DNA of 64,000 bases. Origin: an uncultured Sphingomonadaceae bacterium (lineage in GTDB: Bacteria; Pseudomonadota; Alphaproteobacteria; Sphingomonadales; Sphingomonadaceae). Below are positions 9,145 to 16,984 of this stretch, piece by piece. Where the stretch lies: assembly GCA_947495985.1 (NCBI GenBank), contig CANMBD010000006.1, positions 22,866 through 86,865 on the forward strand, in the 5' to 3' direction. A program made the position numbers and the translations under genes. The notes beneath the pieces were generated by a model, which searched no databases, was not told the DNA's origin, and was given only the letters and a program-made list of their open reading frames with translations. The first letter of the stretch is position 1, and each line of letters starts with the position of its first letter.

Positions 9145-10146
9145 ATGAAAGCATTAATGTCCACAAAAGTTGGTGGTCCGGAAAGCCTGGAAATGCTGGA
9201 TGTTGATGATCCAAGCGCTGGCAAGGGTCAGGTGGTTATTGATGTAAAGGCTTGCTCGATAAACTATCCCGATGTCCTGATCATCCAGGATATGTATCAG
9301 TTTAAACCGCCCCGCCCCTTCGCGCCTGGCGGAGAAGTATCCGGTGTCATTTCCGAAGTTGGTGAGGGCGTGACTGGTCTGAAGGTGGGCGACAGGGTCG
9401 CGTCAACCACCGGCCATGGCGGTCTGGTGGAAAAAGTCGCTGTCGATCATAACAGCGTGTTCAAAATCCCGGATACCGTCAGTTTCGAAGACGCATCGGC
9501 GCTTATCCTTACCTACGGCACATCCATTCACGCACTTGTCGATCGCGGTCACATCAAGGAAGGCGATACGCTTTTGGTATTGGGTGCCTCCGGCGGGGTT
9601 GGCATTGCGGCCGTTGAACTGGGCAAAGCCTTTGGCGCGCGTGTGGTTGCGGCGGTATCTTCTGAGGAAAAGGCAGCCTTTGCAAAAGAGGCAGGCGCTG
9701 ATGAAACGGTAATTTACGAGCGGGCACCTTTTGACAAGGACCAGTCGAAAGCACTGGCAGCGCAGTTCAAGGCAGCGGTGGGTCCCAATGGCGCGGATGT
9801 CGTTTATGATGCGGTTGGCGGCGATTATAGTGAGCCAGCGGTCCGGTCCATCGCCTGGGAAGGCCGGTTCCTGGTGGTCGGATTCCCTGCTGGCATCGCC
9901 AAATTGCCGCTTAATCTGACTTTGCTCAAATCCTGCGACGTTTGCGGTGTGTTCTGGGGCGCTTATGCGATGCGTGATCCGGCCGGTAACCGGTCTCATA
10001 TCAATCGCCTGTTCAAGCTTTGGGGACAGGGGATGATTCAACCACGTGTTTCGGAAGTTTTTGAATTTGCCGATGCCGGAAAAGCGATAAAAAAAATGGC
10101 CGATCGCGGCGCGATTGGTAAGCTGGTTGTGAAAGTTTCAGACTAA
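9145..10146 (+). CDS. NADPH:quinone oxidoreductase family protein
   Basis: 333-residue medium-chain dehydrogenase/reductase of the zeta-crystallin/quinone oxidoreductase branch. An N-terminal GroES-like domain (INYPDVLIIQDMYQ, then APGGEVSGV) is followed by a Rossmann domain with LGASGGVGIAAVELG (around residue 150). The zinc-ligand Cys/His set of alcohol dehydrogenases is absent, as expected for quinone reductases. It probably reduces quinones or 2-enoyl compounds with NADPH. It begins 36 bp after leuD with GGAAGAGG upstream, and may be read from the leu operon. Confidence 0.87.
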   Translation: MKALMSTKVGGPESLEMLDVDDPSAGKGQVVIDVKACSINYPDVLIIQDMYQFKPPRPFAPGGEVSGVISEVGEGVTGLKVGDRVASTTGHGGLVEKVAVDHNSVFKIPDTVSFEDASALILTYGTSIHALVDRGHIKEGDTLLVLGASGGVGIAAVELGKAFGARVVAAVSSEEKAAFAKEAGADETVIYERAPFDKDQSKALAAQFKAAVGPNGADVVYDAVGGDYSEPAVRSIAWEGRFLVVGFPAGIAKLPLNLTLLKSCDVCGVFWGAYAMRDPAGNRSHINRLFKLWGQGMIQPRVSEVFEFADAGKAIKKMADRGAIGKLVVKVSD

Positions 10147-10233
10147 GCGACCCCGGCCTCTTGTCGCTGATGCGGCCAGTGCCTATTTTATCTAGAATGA
10201 TCCAGAGATGGATAATGCCAGTAAGGGAAGATT

Positions 10234-10560
10234 ATGACCGGTTTTGAAGATCGCGAAAAAGCATTTGAGACGAAGTTTGCGCGCGATGAGGAAGTGCAAT
10301 TCAAGATCACGGCCCGGCGCAACCGGTTGCTTGGCGAATGGGCTGCGGAGAAAATGAACCTGACGGCAGAGGAAACAGACGCTTATGCCAAAGCAGTCGT
10401 TCAGGCGGATTTTGAAGAAGCGGGTGACGAAGACGTCATTCGTAAACTACTGGGCGATCTGACGTCGGCAGGCGTCGATATTGACGATGCCGGTATCCGC
10501 ACCGTGCTGACCGACAAGATGGTGGAAGCGCGCCGCCAGTTTATCGAAGAAGCCGAATAG
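10234..10560 (+). CDS. ATPase inhibitor subunit zeta (DUF1476)
   Basis: 108-residue protein beginning MTGFEDREKAFETKFARDEE, the diagnostic start of the alphaproteobacterial zeta subunit. In Paracoccus the zeta N-terminal helix blocks rotation of F1-ATPase and prevents wasteful ATP hydrolysis; a four-helix domain follows. AAGGGA lies 7-8 nt before the ATG. It heads a cluster with bolA and a monothiol glutaredoxin, an arrangement found in many alphaproteobacteria. Confidence 0.93.
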   Translation: MTGFEDREKAFETKFARDEEVQFKITARRNRLLGEWAAEKMNLTAEETDAYAKAVVQADFEEAGDEDVIRKLLGDLTSAGVDIDDAGIRTVLTDKMVEARRQFIEEAE

Positions 10561-10571
10561 GACGATCTGCA

Positions 10572-10805
10572 ATGCCGATGGCGAGTGACGATATCAAGGC
10601 GATGATCCTGGAAGCCTTTCCCGACGCTATTGTCGAGATTCAGGACCTGGCCGGCGACGGCGATCATTATGCGGCCAAAGTATTGGCTCCAGCATTTGCC
10701 GGCATGAACCGGGTTAAACAGCATCAGGCCGTCTATGCGGCATTGAAAGGTAAAATGGGCGGAGAGCTGCACGCATTGCAGCTAACCACCGGAGTACCAG
10801 AATAA
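10572..10805 (+). CDS. BolA family protein
   Basis: 77-residue BolA-type protein with the class II KH-like fold. The tail motif HQAVYAALKGKMGGELHALQL is characteristic, with the conserved His that can ligate a [2Fe-2S] cluster, and GDHYAAKV precedes it. BolA proteins pair with monothiol glutaredoxins to carry iron-sulfur clusters or sense iron; such a glutaredoxin gene follows 38 bp downstream. AGGA lies 8-9 nt before the ATG. The shorter start two codons on (MASDD) is possible. Confidence 0.92.
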   Translation: MPMASDDIKAMILEAFPDAIVEIQDLAGDGDHYAAKVLAPAFAGMNRVKQHQAVYAALKGKMGGELHALQLTTGVPE

Positions 10806-10843
10806 GCGCAGTTTCCGAACGGAATCTGCAAAGGAGAATGAAG

Positions 10844-11179
10844 ATGAGCGACGCAGTAAATGCAAAAATTGACACGATGGTCACATCCAATGATGTTGTG
10901 CTTTTCATGAAAGGCACACCGTTGTTTCCGCAATGCGGGTTTTCCAGTAAAGCGGTTGCGATCCTTGAGCATCTTGGTGTCGGCTTTGAGTCTGTCGATG
11001 TGCTTCAAGACATGGAAGTGCGCCAGGGCATCAAGGAATTTTCCGACTGGCCAACCATTCCGCAGCTTTATGTCAAAGGCGAATTTATTGGCGGCAGCGA
11101 TATCATGATGGAAATGTATGAAGCTGGTGAACTGGGCGAGTTGATGGCCGAGAAAAAGGTCGCGCCTGCAGCCAGCTAG
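10844..11179 (+). CDS. grxD: Monothiol glutaredoxin (Grx4/GrxD family)
   Basis: 111 residues. The single-cysteine active site QCGFSSK, preceded by VLFMKGTPLFP and followed by WPTIPQLYVKGEFIGGSDI, is diagnostic of CGFS monothiol glutaredoxins that bind a [2Fe-2S] cluster with glutathione and hand it on, often together with BolA. AAGGAG stands 7 nt before the ATG at 10844, and only one nt before the alternative ATG at 10838, so the later start is preferred. It closes the zeta-bolA-grxD cluster ahead of two terminator hairpins. Confidence 0.95.
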   Translation: MSDAVNAKIDTMVTSNDVVLFMKGTPLFPQCGFSSKAVAILEHLGVGFESVDVLQDMEVRQGIKEFSDWPTIPQLYVKGEFIGGSDIMMEMYEAGELGELMAEKKVAPAAS

Positions 11180-11195
11180 TCGACATCTGATGGAC

Positions 11196-11264
11196 AATCG
11201 CCAACAGGCGATTTTCATCCGTGGAATCAAGAACGGCCCGGATTAGGAGATCCGGGCCGTTTCT
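11196..11264 (+). terminator. Tandem intrinsic terminators after grxD
   Basis: The first hairpin has stem AATCGCC/GGCGATT (11196-11202, 11207-11213) with a 4-nt loop and runs into TTTTC. The second has a perfect 11-bp stem, AACGGCCCGGA/TCCGGGCCGTT (11232-11242, 11251-11261), with an 8-nt loop followed by TTTC. Both fit the end of the zeta-bolA-grxD transcript. Confidence 0.8.
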
Positions 11265-11531
11265 ATGTGGGTATAGTGGGTTGTTTAAATAATTTAATGA
11301 GAGGGGACGGCGGAGACCAGTACGCTGTCCCCTTCATTTGTGTTTCATGGGTGTGAAACATAGGAACACCCATAACCTTGCACCGGGCGTGCCAGTTCTG
11401 AAGCTATGCTATTTTGCAAGCACTTAGATGGTAAATGCCGCTTTAACTTTTTGGCTGTTGTAAATTTTCCCGACAAATGAGTCATCGGTTCAGCCATATG
11501 ACCAGAACAGGGTTCGCCAACCATTCATCGC
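11265..11531. other. Non-coding spacer with two further hairpins
   Basis: No open frame with a ribosome site is seen. A long hairpin pairs 11302-11312 with 11323-11333 (GGGGAC/GTCCCC core, one G-T pair). A second dyad, ATGGGTGT/ACACCCAT, lies at 11347-11354 and 11366-11373, overlapping a competing GTTTCA/TGAAAC pair. The spacer may hold the 5' region of the repressor transcript or a small RNA; neither is shown by the sequence. Confidence 0.35.
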
Positions 11532-11583
11532 AAATGTAAAATTTTACATTTACATCTGTAGTCGGAATAACTACAGATGTAGT
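11532..11583 (+). promoter_or_regulatory. Probable BlaI-type operator array
   Basis: Two dyads of the form TACA-N2-TGTA occur 20 bp apart: TACATCTGTA at 11551-11560 and ACTACAGATGTAGT at 11570-11583. The second matches the ACTACA-TA-TGTAGT operator of staphylococcal BlaI/MecI except at the central two bases. The two together also form a 12-bp inverted repeat. A 20-bp perfect palindrome (AAATGTAAAATTTTACATTT, 11532-11551) adjoins. The array lies 56 bp before the repressor gene, as expected for autoregulation. Confidence 0.65.
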
Positions 11584-11638
11584 CAGTAGCGAATCTTGTC
11601 TATCTACATTTGGCAATTTCATTTGGGAGAAATTGGAT

Positions 11639-12007
11639 ATGGTCGAACGTATCAGTGATGCCGAACATGAGATTATGGAGGTGCTTTGGGAAAAGGCACC
11701 GCTAACCGCTACTGAAGTGGCTGACCGAGTTGCCGATGCCAAAGGCTGGTCGCTGCAAACCGTCAAAACCCTGCTGTCCCGTCTGGCTACCAAGGCCGTT
11801 ATCGGTACAGAGCGCGATGGCCGCAGGTTCCAATATTCACCACTGGTTGAGCGGGATACTTATCTGGCTGGTGTTTCACGTAAATTTGTTGACCGTCTTT
11901 TCGGAGGGAAAGTCACACCGTTGGTTGCCCATTTGGCTGAGGCTGATGAGCTGAGCGATGACGATATAAGGGAAATCGAAGAGCTTTTGAGGGAGTTGAA
12001 GGGATGA
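11639..12007 (+). CDS. BlaI/MecI/CopY family transcriptional repressor
   Basis: 122 residues. Winged-helix protein opening MVERISDAEHEIMEVLWEKAPLTATEV, with the recognition region WSLQTVKTLLSRLATKAVI typical of BlaI/MecI, and a C-terminal dimerisation helix rich in Asp/Glu. The ATG at 11639 lies 8 nt after GGGAGA; an in-frame TTG two codons earlier is less likely. It overlaps the M56 protease gene by 4 bp, the standard repressor/sensor-protease pairing. BlaI proteins repress by binding TACA/TGTA dyads and are inactivated when cut by the partner pathway. Confidence 0.93.
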   Translation: MVERISDAEHEIMEVLWEKAPLTATEVADRVADAKGWSLQTVKTLLSRLATKAVIGTERDGRRFQYSPLVERDTYLAGVSRKFVDRLFGGKVTPLVAHLAEADELSDDDIREIEELLRELKG

Positions 12008-14151
12008 CCAACTGGATGATGGACACCATGGTGTCGATGACATTGCTCATGGCGCTGGTACTGATAATCCGCAAGCCGGTAAGCCAATTTTTTGGACCAC
12101 ATATCGCTTATCTTCTTTGGGCCTTGCCACTTGCGCGCCTGTTCATGCCCACACTCACCTTGAAAGCGCCAGCACCGGTTGAGACGGGCGAAGCGGCGGT
12201 CGTAACGCCGTTACTTTCGGAGATCGCGATGGTTGCTCCCGTGGAAACGGCAGCAGTCGGCGCTCTGGCCTCCATCGATTGGATGGTGATCGCTTTGGTT
12301 GTCTGGCTTGGTGGTGCAGGCATGCTGTTCATCAGCAAACTGGCTGCCTATTTTCAGTTTCGTGAGGATATTGTTTCGGACGGTCGGCTCGTCGGACGTC
12401 ATGGACGGATCAAAATTCTGGAAACCGCTGCAGTCGGCGGACCGTTGGCGTTCGGACTTTTTGAAAAATATATCGCAGTTCCAACCAATTTCTTCCGCGA
12501 CTATGCACCCCGCGAAAGGGAATTGGCACTGGAACATGAAATTGCCCATCATGAATCCGGTGATTTGGCAGCCAATTTCGTCGGCTTGGTCATTTTGTCG
12601 CTGCACTGGTTCAATCCGGTGGCCTGGCTTGCCTGGATTGCGTTCCGGCAGGATCAGGAAACGGCCTGCGATGCGCGCATATTGCAAAATAGTGGCCGTG
12701 ATTTGCGCGCGGTTTATGGGCGGACAATTGCCAAATCAGTGTCCGGACACAAGCTTGGGCTTGCCAGTCCATTGAACCAGAAAAACAAGATCAAAGACCG
12801 GCTGAAAATGTTGGGGCAGAAAGAAAAGTCGAAATTTCGCAAACGTATGGGTGCTTTGTTGGTTGGGGCAAGTACGGTTGTTGCCCTGCCGCTCACCGCG
12901 ACGGTCACCTATGCGGTGGAAACAGAAGCGCATCCGCATGATGACGGCGTGATTGTCGATGATGAAATCATGGATGGTGAAAGTGTTGCTGTTGATGCGA
13001 GCTCCAAGCGAAAGGGCATCAAAATTAGCCGAAAAGCCACCAGCGTTGATGTCAATCCTGACCGCGCCGTGGTCACCGAAAAAACTGCGGATGGCTATAA
13101 ATATATTGTCGATAACGAAGAGGGCCGGGTCGAATTTCAATCAAAGCGTAAGTTGACGGACAAGCAAATTGCCAAAAAGCTTCGGAAGATTAGCGCTTCG
13201 AAGAAAAAGACAGAAACGTCTTGGGCGCCTAAGGCACCCGTTCCACCTGTGCGGCCTGTACCGCCGGTTGCACCAGCGGACTTGGAATTTACGGCGTGGG
13301 ACAAAGCCAATGGGACGATCAATATCACCATGCTCAATGGTGAAAAGGATTGGGCCAAAGTGCGCGCCAGCGGGAATGAACATGTCCACAAGATCAAATA
13401 TAATGGCCGCACAGTTGTGCTTCGGACCAACAAGCCTCTGAGCAAGAAAGAGATCAAGGAAATGGTCCGTGAGGCCGAGGAATCGCGCCGTGAAGCAGAA
13501 GAAGCTGCGCGTGAGGCGAGAATTGATCGTGAAGAGATGCAACGCGAACTTGCCGAAGCTGCACGTGAACTCAGGGAAGCGGAGCGGGAGTGGAAACGCG
13601 AGTGGGAGCAGGAACGCAAAGAGGCATCTCAGATGGAGCGCGAAGCCCAACGGGACGTTGAGCGTTCGTTGCGGGAAGCACAGCGGGAAGTCCGCCAAGC
13701 GCAACGCGAAGCAGCAAGAGAGATGCGGGAAGCGGAAAGAGAAGCCCGTGAAGCACAACGCGAAGCCGAGCAGGAGGCACGCGAGGCAAAAAGCGTGGCG
13801 ACAAGGATCTGGGATGTTACCCAGATAGCGTTCAAACCCAATTTCAGGTCAGCTGCAAGCAGTTCAAGCCGTTCGCGTAGTTCTTATAGCACCAGTGGCT
13901 CGAACGCGGACTGCGCTGCCATGAACAAGAAAATTGCCTTTGCCGGACAAGGCGTCCTGAATGATCAGGCATGGGCCAGTGTTGTTGGCTGTTCCGACAA
14001 GAGTCGGAAAATCACATTGCAGGTGGCATTGAAAAAGCTTGAGAAAAAGCGCGCCAAGGCGGCGGAGTGCAGCAGTAAGGACTCCCGGCAAAAGCTGAAA
14101 GCGTTTGACCGTGATATCAAGGATCTGAAAGCTCAGCTTTCCATCACCTGA
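12004..14151 (+). CDS. BlaR1-like M56 membrane metallopeptidase with long charged coiled coil
   Basis: 715 residues. N-terminal hydrophobic helices (about residues 8-50 and 90-115) precede the M56 zinc site HEIAHH (H178, E179, H182), with the downstream ETACDARIL glutamate region. A further hydrophobic segment near 285-305 would place the rest outside the cytoplasm. No penicillin-binding sensor motifs (SxxK, SxN, KTG) are seen. Instead there are a Pro-rich hinge (PVPPVRPVPPVAPA) and a Glu/Arg/Ala-rich helix at about residues 480-600 built from REAEREAREAQ-like repeats, then a small Cys-containing tail. BlaR1-type proteases sense envelope stress and trigger loss of BlaI repression; the signal here is unknown. 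No beta-lactamase gene is adjacent. Confidence 0.87.
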   Translation: MTNWMMDTMVSMTLLMALVLIIRKPVSQFFGPHIAYLLWALPLARLFMPTLTLKAPAPVETGEAAVVTPLLSEIAMVAPVETAAVGALASIDWMVIALVVWLGGAGMLFISKLAAYFQFREDIVSDGRLVGRHGRIKILETAAVGGPLAFGLFEKYIAVPTNFFRDYAPRERELALEHEIAHHESGDLAANFVGLVILSLHWFNPVAWLAWIAFRQDQETACDARILQNSGRDLRAVYGRTIAKSVSGHKLGLASPLNQKNKIKDRLKMLGQKEKSKFRKRMGALLVGASTVVALPLTATVTYAVETEAHPHDDGVIVDDEIMDGESVAVDASSKRKGIKISRKATSVDVNPDRAVVTEKTADGYKYIVDNEEGRVEFQSKRKLTDKQIAKKLRKISASKKKTETSWAPKAPVPPVRPVPPVAPADLEFTAWDKANGTINITMLNGEKDWAKVRASGNEHVHKIKYNGRTVVLRTNKPLSKKEIKEMVREAEESRREAEEAAREARIDREEMQRELAEAARELREAEREWKREWEQERKEASQMEREAQRDVERSLREAQREVRQAQREAAREMREAEREAREAQREAEQEAREAKSVATRIWDVTQIAFKPNFRSAASSSSRSRSSYSTSGSNADCAAMNKKIAFAGQGVLNDQAWASVVGCSDKSRKITLQVALKKLEKKRAKAAECSSKDSRQKLKAFDRDIKDLKAQLSIT

Positions 14152-14166
14152 AACCCCTTAAAACCC

Positions 14167-14223
14167 ATCGTCACAAGATCGGGAGCGGCCCCTTTTGCGG
14201 TTCGCTCCCGATTTTGTGACGAT
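14167..14223 (+). terminator. Strong hairpin terminator after the M56 protease gene
   Basis: A 21-bp stem with a single G-T pair (left arm 14167-14187, right arm 14203-14223) encloses a 15-nt loop. The CGGGAGCG/CGCTCCCG core is very stable. No clear T-tract follows on the plus strand, so it may act with Rho or as a transcript-end stabiliser. Confidence 0.65.
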
Positions 14224-14265
14224 ATTCATGGTTGTTTTATGGCCTGAATATGCCACATCTTGATC

Positions 14266-15144
14266 ATGAATGTAGATTTTGACCCAAGCAAATTCCCGAC
14301 CGGCCTTGCGGAGCAGCTGGAACCGCTGGTCGTGCGCGTGCTGGCGGGCAACCCCAGCCCCTATACTTATACCGGCACCCAGACCTATGTAGTGGGTAAC
14401 AAAAGCGATCGGGCGGTTATTGATCCCGGTCCTGCAATTGACGACCATATTGACGCCATAATGGCGGCTGTCGGCGATGCCCGGATCAGCGCGATCATGT
14501 GTACGCATACGCACCGCGACCATAGCCCCGCCGCAAAACCGCTGGCAGCGCGAACCGGCGCGCCGATAATCGGCTGTGCGCCGCTGGTTCTCGATGATGA
14601 TGGCCCGCGGGCCGACGAGAGTTTTGACAAGACTTACAGTCCCGACCGGGTGCTGGTGGACGGCGAAGCACTGTCTGGTGACGGTTGGACCATCGAAGCG
14701 GTGGCGACGCCGGGTCATACGTCCAATCATCTTTGCCTCGCGGTGCAGGAATCCGGCGCGCTGTTCACCGGCGATCATGTCATGGCCTGGTCGACCAGCG
14801 TCATTGTGCCGCCCGATGGCGACATGGCGGACTATATGGCCAGCCTGCAAAAGCTTTATGAACGCGATGATAAGGTCTATTATCCGGCTCACGGTAAAAA
14901 AGTCGACAAACCGCGGCAACTCGTACGCGGTATGATGGGGCACCGGAAACAGCGCGAACGGCAGATTCTCAAGATACTGGAAGACGGTCCATCGGCTATT
15001 CCTGATATGGTGACACAAATGTACAAAGGGCTTGATCCGCGCCTGAAGGGCGCGGCTGGCCAATCGGTACGCGCGCATCTGATCGACCTGCAGAACCGCG
15101 AGACTGTCGCCATGGATGGTGATATCTGGAAAATGTCCCGGTGA
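14266..15144 (+). CDS. MBL-fold metallo-hydrolase, LACTB2-like
   Basis: 292 residues. The zinc motif THTHRDHSPA lies near residue 85, with the later ATPGHTSNHLC and GDHVMAW metal ligands. The last ~60 residues (from about RQILKILEDGPSAIPDM) form a winged-helix-like C-terminal domain, as in LACTB2 and related beta-lactamase-like nucleases. The ATG at 14266 is chosen over an in-frame TTG two codons earlier; no good ribosome site is visible for either. The stop overlaps the next gene's GTG. Family members cut RNA or hydrolyse thioesters; the substrate is unknown. Confidence 0.86.
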   Translation: MNVDFDPSKFPTGLAEQLEPLVVRVLAGNPSPYTYTGTQTYVVGNKSDRAVIDPGPAIDDHIDAIMAAVGDARISAIMCTHTHRDHSPAAKPLAARTGAPIIGCAPLVLDDDGPRADESFDKTYSPDRVLVDGEALSGDGWTIEAVATPGHTSNHLCLAVQESGALFTGDHVMAWSTSVIVPPDGDMADYMASLQKLYERDDKVYYPAHGKKVDKPRQLVRGMMGHRKQRERQILKILEDGPSAIPDMVTQMYKGLDPRLKGAAGQSVRAHLIDLQNRETVAMDGDIWKMSR

Positions 15145-15842
15145 ATCGCCGCTACGCCATTCCCATGGCGATCATGGCAGGTGTGTTGGTGATCATCGGA
15201 GCCTTGTCCTGGTTGCTACTGTCCAGGTTTGAAAGCAGCTTCACGCCTGATCCGGTGTCGATTGCCAGTGCGAGCCTTGACGGTTTGCGCGAACAGAACC
15301 GGCTGACGGTATTTTCGGCCAGCTATAACGCGACGGTGACCACCACGGTGAGCCGTATCGGTCTGTCGGCCCGCAAGACCCTGATCATGCCGGGGTCGGT
15401 GCGCTATGAAATTGATCTGGCCAAACTGGATGCTGATAACGTCCGCTGGGATGAAACGACCAAAACCCTGTCGGTGGAAATGCCGCCGATCGAGATTGCG
15501 CGGCCAGAGGTGCAGATTGATCGCATTCAAAGCTACGACGATGGCGGTATATTGATGGCGCTGACGGATGCGGAAAAAACGCTGGATCAAGCCAATCGGA
15601 AGAAAGGCGTCGCAGAACTGGCAAAACAGGCCAAAAACCCTTTACAGATGCGATTGGCGCGGGACGCCGCACGGAGAGCGGTGGAGAGCAGCTTTGTCCT
15701 GCCGCTGCGCGCTGCCGGACTGGATGCCAATGTCGATGCGTTTTTTGCATTCGAGAGAAGTGCGGCTAATACGGACCGCTGGGATGTATCCCGGTCGATC
15801 AAGGATGTACTGGCCGACAAGGAAAAGCAGGGAGCAGAGTGA
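15141..15842 (+). CDS. DUF4230 domain protein, membrane anchored
   Basis: 233 residues starting at a GTG that overlaps the preceding stop by 4 bp. An N-terminal transmembrane helix (residues 6-28) is followed by an extracytoplasmic domain with the DUF4230 pattern: an early LTVFSASYNATVTTTVSR strand, then RKTLIMPGSVRYEIDLAKL and a C-terminal helical part. The family's role is not known. The stop is joined to the Kelch lipoprotein gene by a one-base TGATG overlap, so the two envelope proteins are probably made together. Confidence 0.8.
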   Translation: MNRRYAIPMAIMAGVLVIIGALSWLLLSRFESSFTPDPVSIASASLDGLREQNRLTVFSASYNATVTTTVSRIGLSARKTLIMPGSVRYEIDLAKLDADNVRWDETTKTLSVEMPPIEIARPEVQIDRIQSYDDGGILMALTDAEKTLDQANRKKGVAELAKQAKNPLQMRLARDAARRAVESSFVLPLRAAGLDANVDAFFAFERSAANTDRWDVSRSIKDVLADKEKQGAE

Positions 15843-16930
15843 TGAAATTCTGGAGCAAGGCGGCCTTCGCGGGTATGGCCATGATCGTAAGCGCCTGCGG
15901 GCAGGAACCTGAAGGACAAGGGCCTGAACAGCCGGTTTCATCGACGGCCGAGTTCGAACTGCCGATCCCGATGACCAACAATGCGGTGGCGCTCGCCGAG
16001 GGGCCTGACGGGCCAACGCTCTATAGCTTCAACGGACTGAAGTCGGGCAAAAGCTGGAAGGATGCCAGCAATGCTGCCTTCGCCTGTATCATCAGCATCA
16101 AGGACTGTGAGGAAATTGCCTCTGTGCCGGTGAATGACGGACGCCTGGCCAGTGCCGCGGTCACGGTGGCGGGCAAAATCTACCTTTTCGGTGGCTATAC
16201 TGTTGCGGAAAATGGCGATGAAGTATCGACGCCGGAAGTCTTCGCCTTTGACCCCAAAAACAGCGATTACAAGCGCCTTGCCGATATGCCGACACCGGTC
16301 GATGACATGGTCGCGCTGCCCTATCGCGACCGCTATATCTATCTGGTGTCCGGTTGGCATGATGAGGGCAATGTGAGCCTGGTCCAGCTTTATGACACAC
16401 AGGCCGATAGCTGGAGCATGGCGACGGAATACCCCGGCAAGCCGGTTTTCGGCCATGCGGGCGGTCTGGCGAATGATAGCATGATCATCACCGATGGCGT
16501 GGCTGTTGCCGGGCTAGTCGATCGCAAACGCAAATTTGCCGCGGCCCCTTTTGCGTGGCGCGGCGATATCAATCCGGCTGATCCAGAACAGATTACCTGG
16601 CGCGCGGTGGAGGCGCATCCCGGCGGCCCGCAATACCGTATGGCAGCCATGGGCGACAATGATCGCGGCATGATCCTTTTTGCCGGCGGCGGCGATAATC
16701 CCTATAATTATGACGGAATCGGCTATGATGGAGAGCCCGCGAAACCAACGGACCGGATATTTGGTTATGATCTGAATACCGATGAGTGGGCAGAGTTGGG
16801 CCAGCTGGCCGCGCCCAGCATGGATCATCGCGCTCTCGTAAAGTCGGGAGATGATCACTATATCATGGGGGGAATGGATGCGGATCAGGCCGTGACAGCG
16901 CGGATCATGAAATTCCGCATCGATGATTGA
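15842..16930 (+). CDS. Kelch-repeat lipoprotein
   Basis: 362 residues. A lipoprotein signal peptide ends in VSACGQ (Cys near residue 19). Several Kelch-type blades follow, recognisable by IYLFGGY, RYIYLVSGW, GMILFAGGGD and HYIMGGMDA, each preceded by segments such as DDMVALPYRD. It would fold as a beta-propeller held at the inner or outer membrane; binding partner unknown. The ATG at 15842 overlaps the stop of the DUF4230 gene, which fixes the start better than the GTG one codon upstream. A G/C-rich hairpin (16935-16960) follows. Confidence 0.82.
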   Translation: MKFWSKAAFAGMAMIVSACGQEPEGQGPEQPVSSTAEFELPIPMTNNAVALAEGPDGPTLYSFNGLKSGKSWKDASNAAFACIISIKDCEEIASVPVNDGRLASAAVTVAGKIYLFGGYTVAENGDEVSTPEVFAFDPKNSDYKRLADMPTPVDDMVALPYRDRYIYLVSGWHDEGNVSLVQLYDTQADSWSMATEYPGKPVFGHAGGLANDSMIITDGVAVAGLVDRKRKFAAAPFAWRGDINPADPEQITWRAVEAHPGGPQYRMAAMGDNDRGMILFAGGGDNPYNYDGIGYDGEPAKPTDRIFGYDLNTDEWAELGQLAAPSMDHRALVKSGDDHYIMGGMDADQAVTARIMKFRIDD

Positions 16931-16984
16931 TCTTCGCCGCTGCCTCGTGGCATAGCGGCGGTAAGTTACTTAAAGGAAAAGACA

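Noticed and set aside
13470..13800. Repetitive DNA that might be a CRISPR-like or satellite array
   Set aside because: The repeat is at the protein level (REAEREAREAQ-type coiled coil within one reading frame), with irregular DNA period.
14158..15078. Minus-strand open frame of about 306 codons
   Set aside because: It is opposite the LACTB2-like hydrolase, whose zinc motifs are clear, and it runs through the terminator hairpin at 14167-14223.
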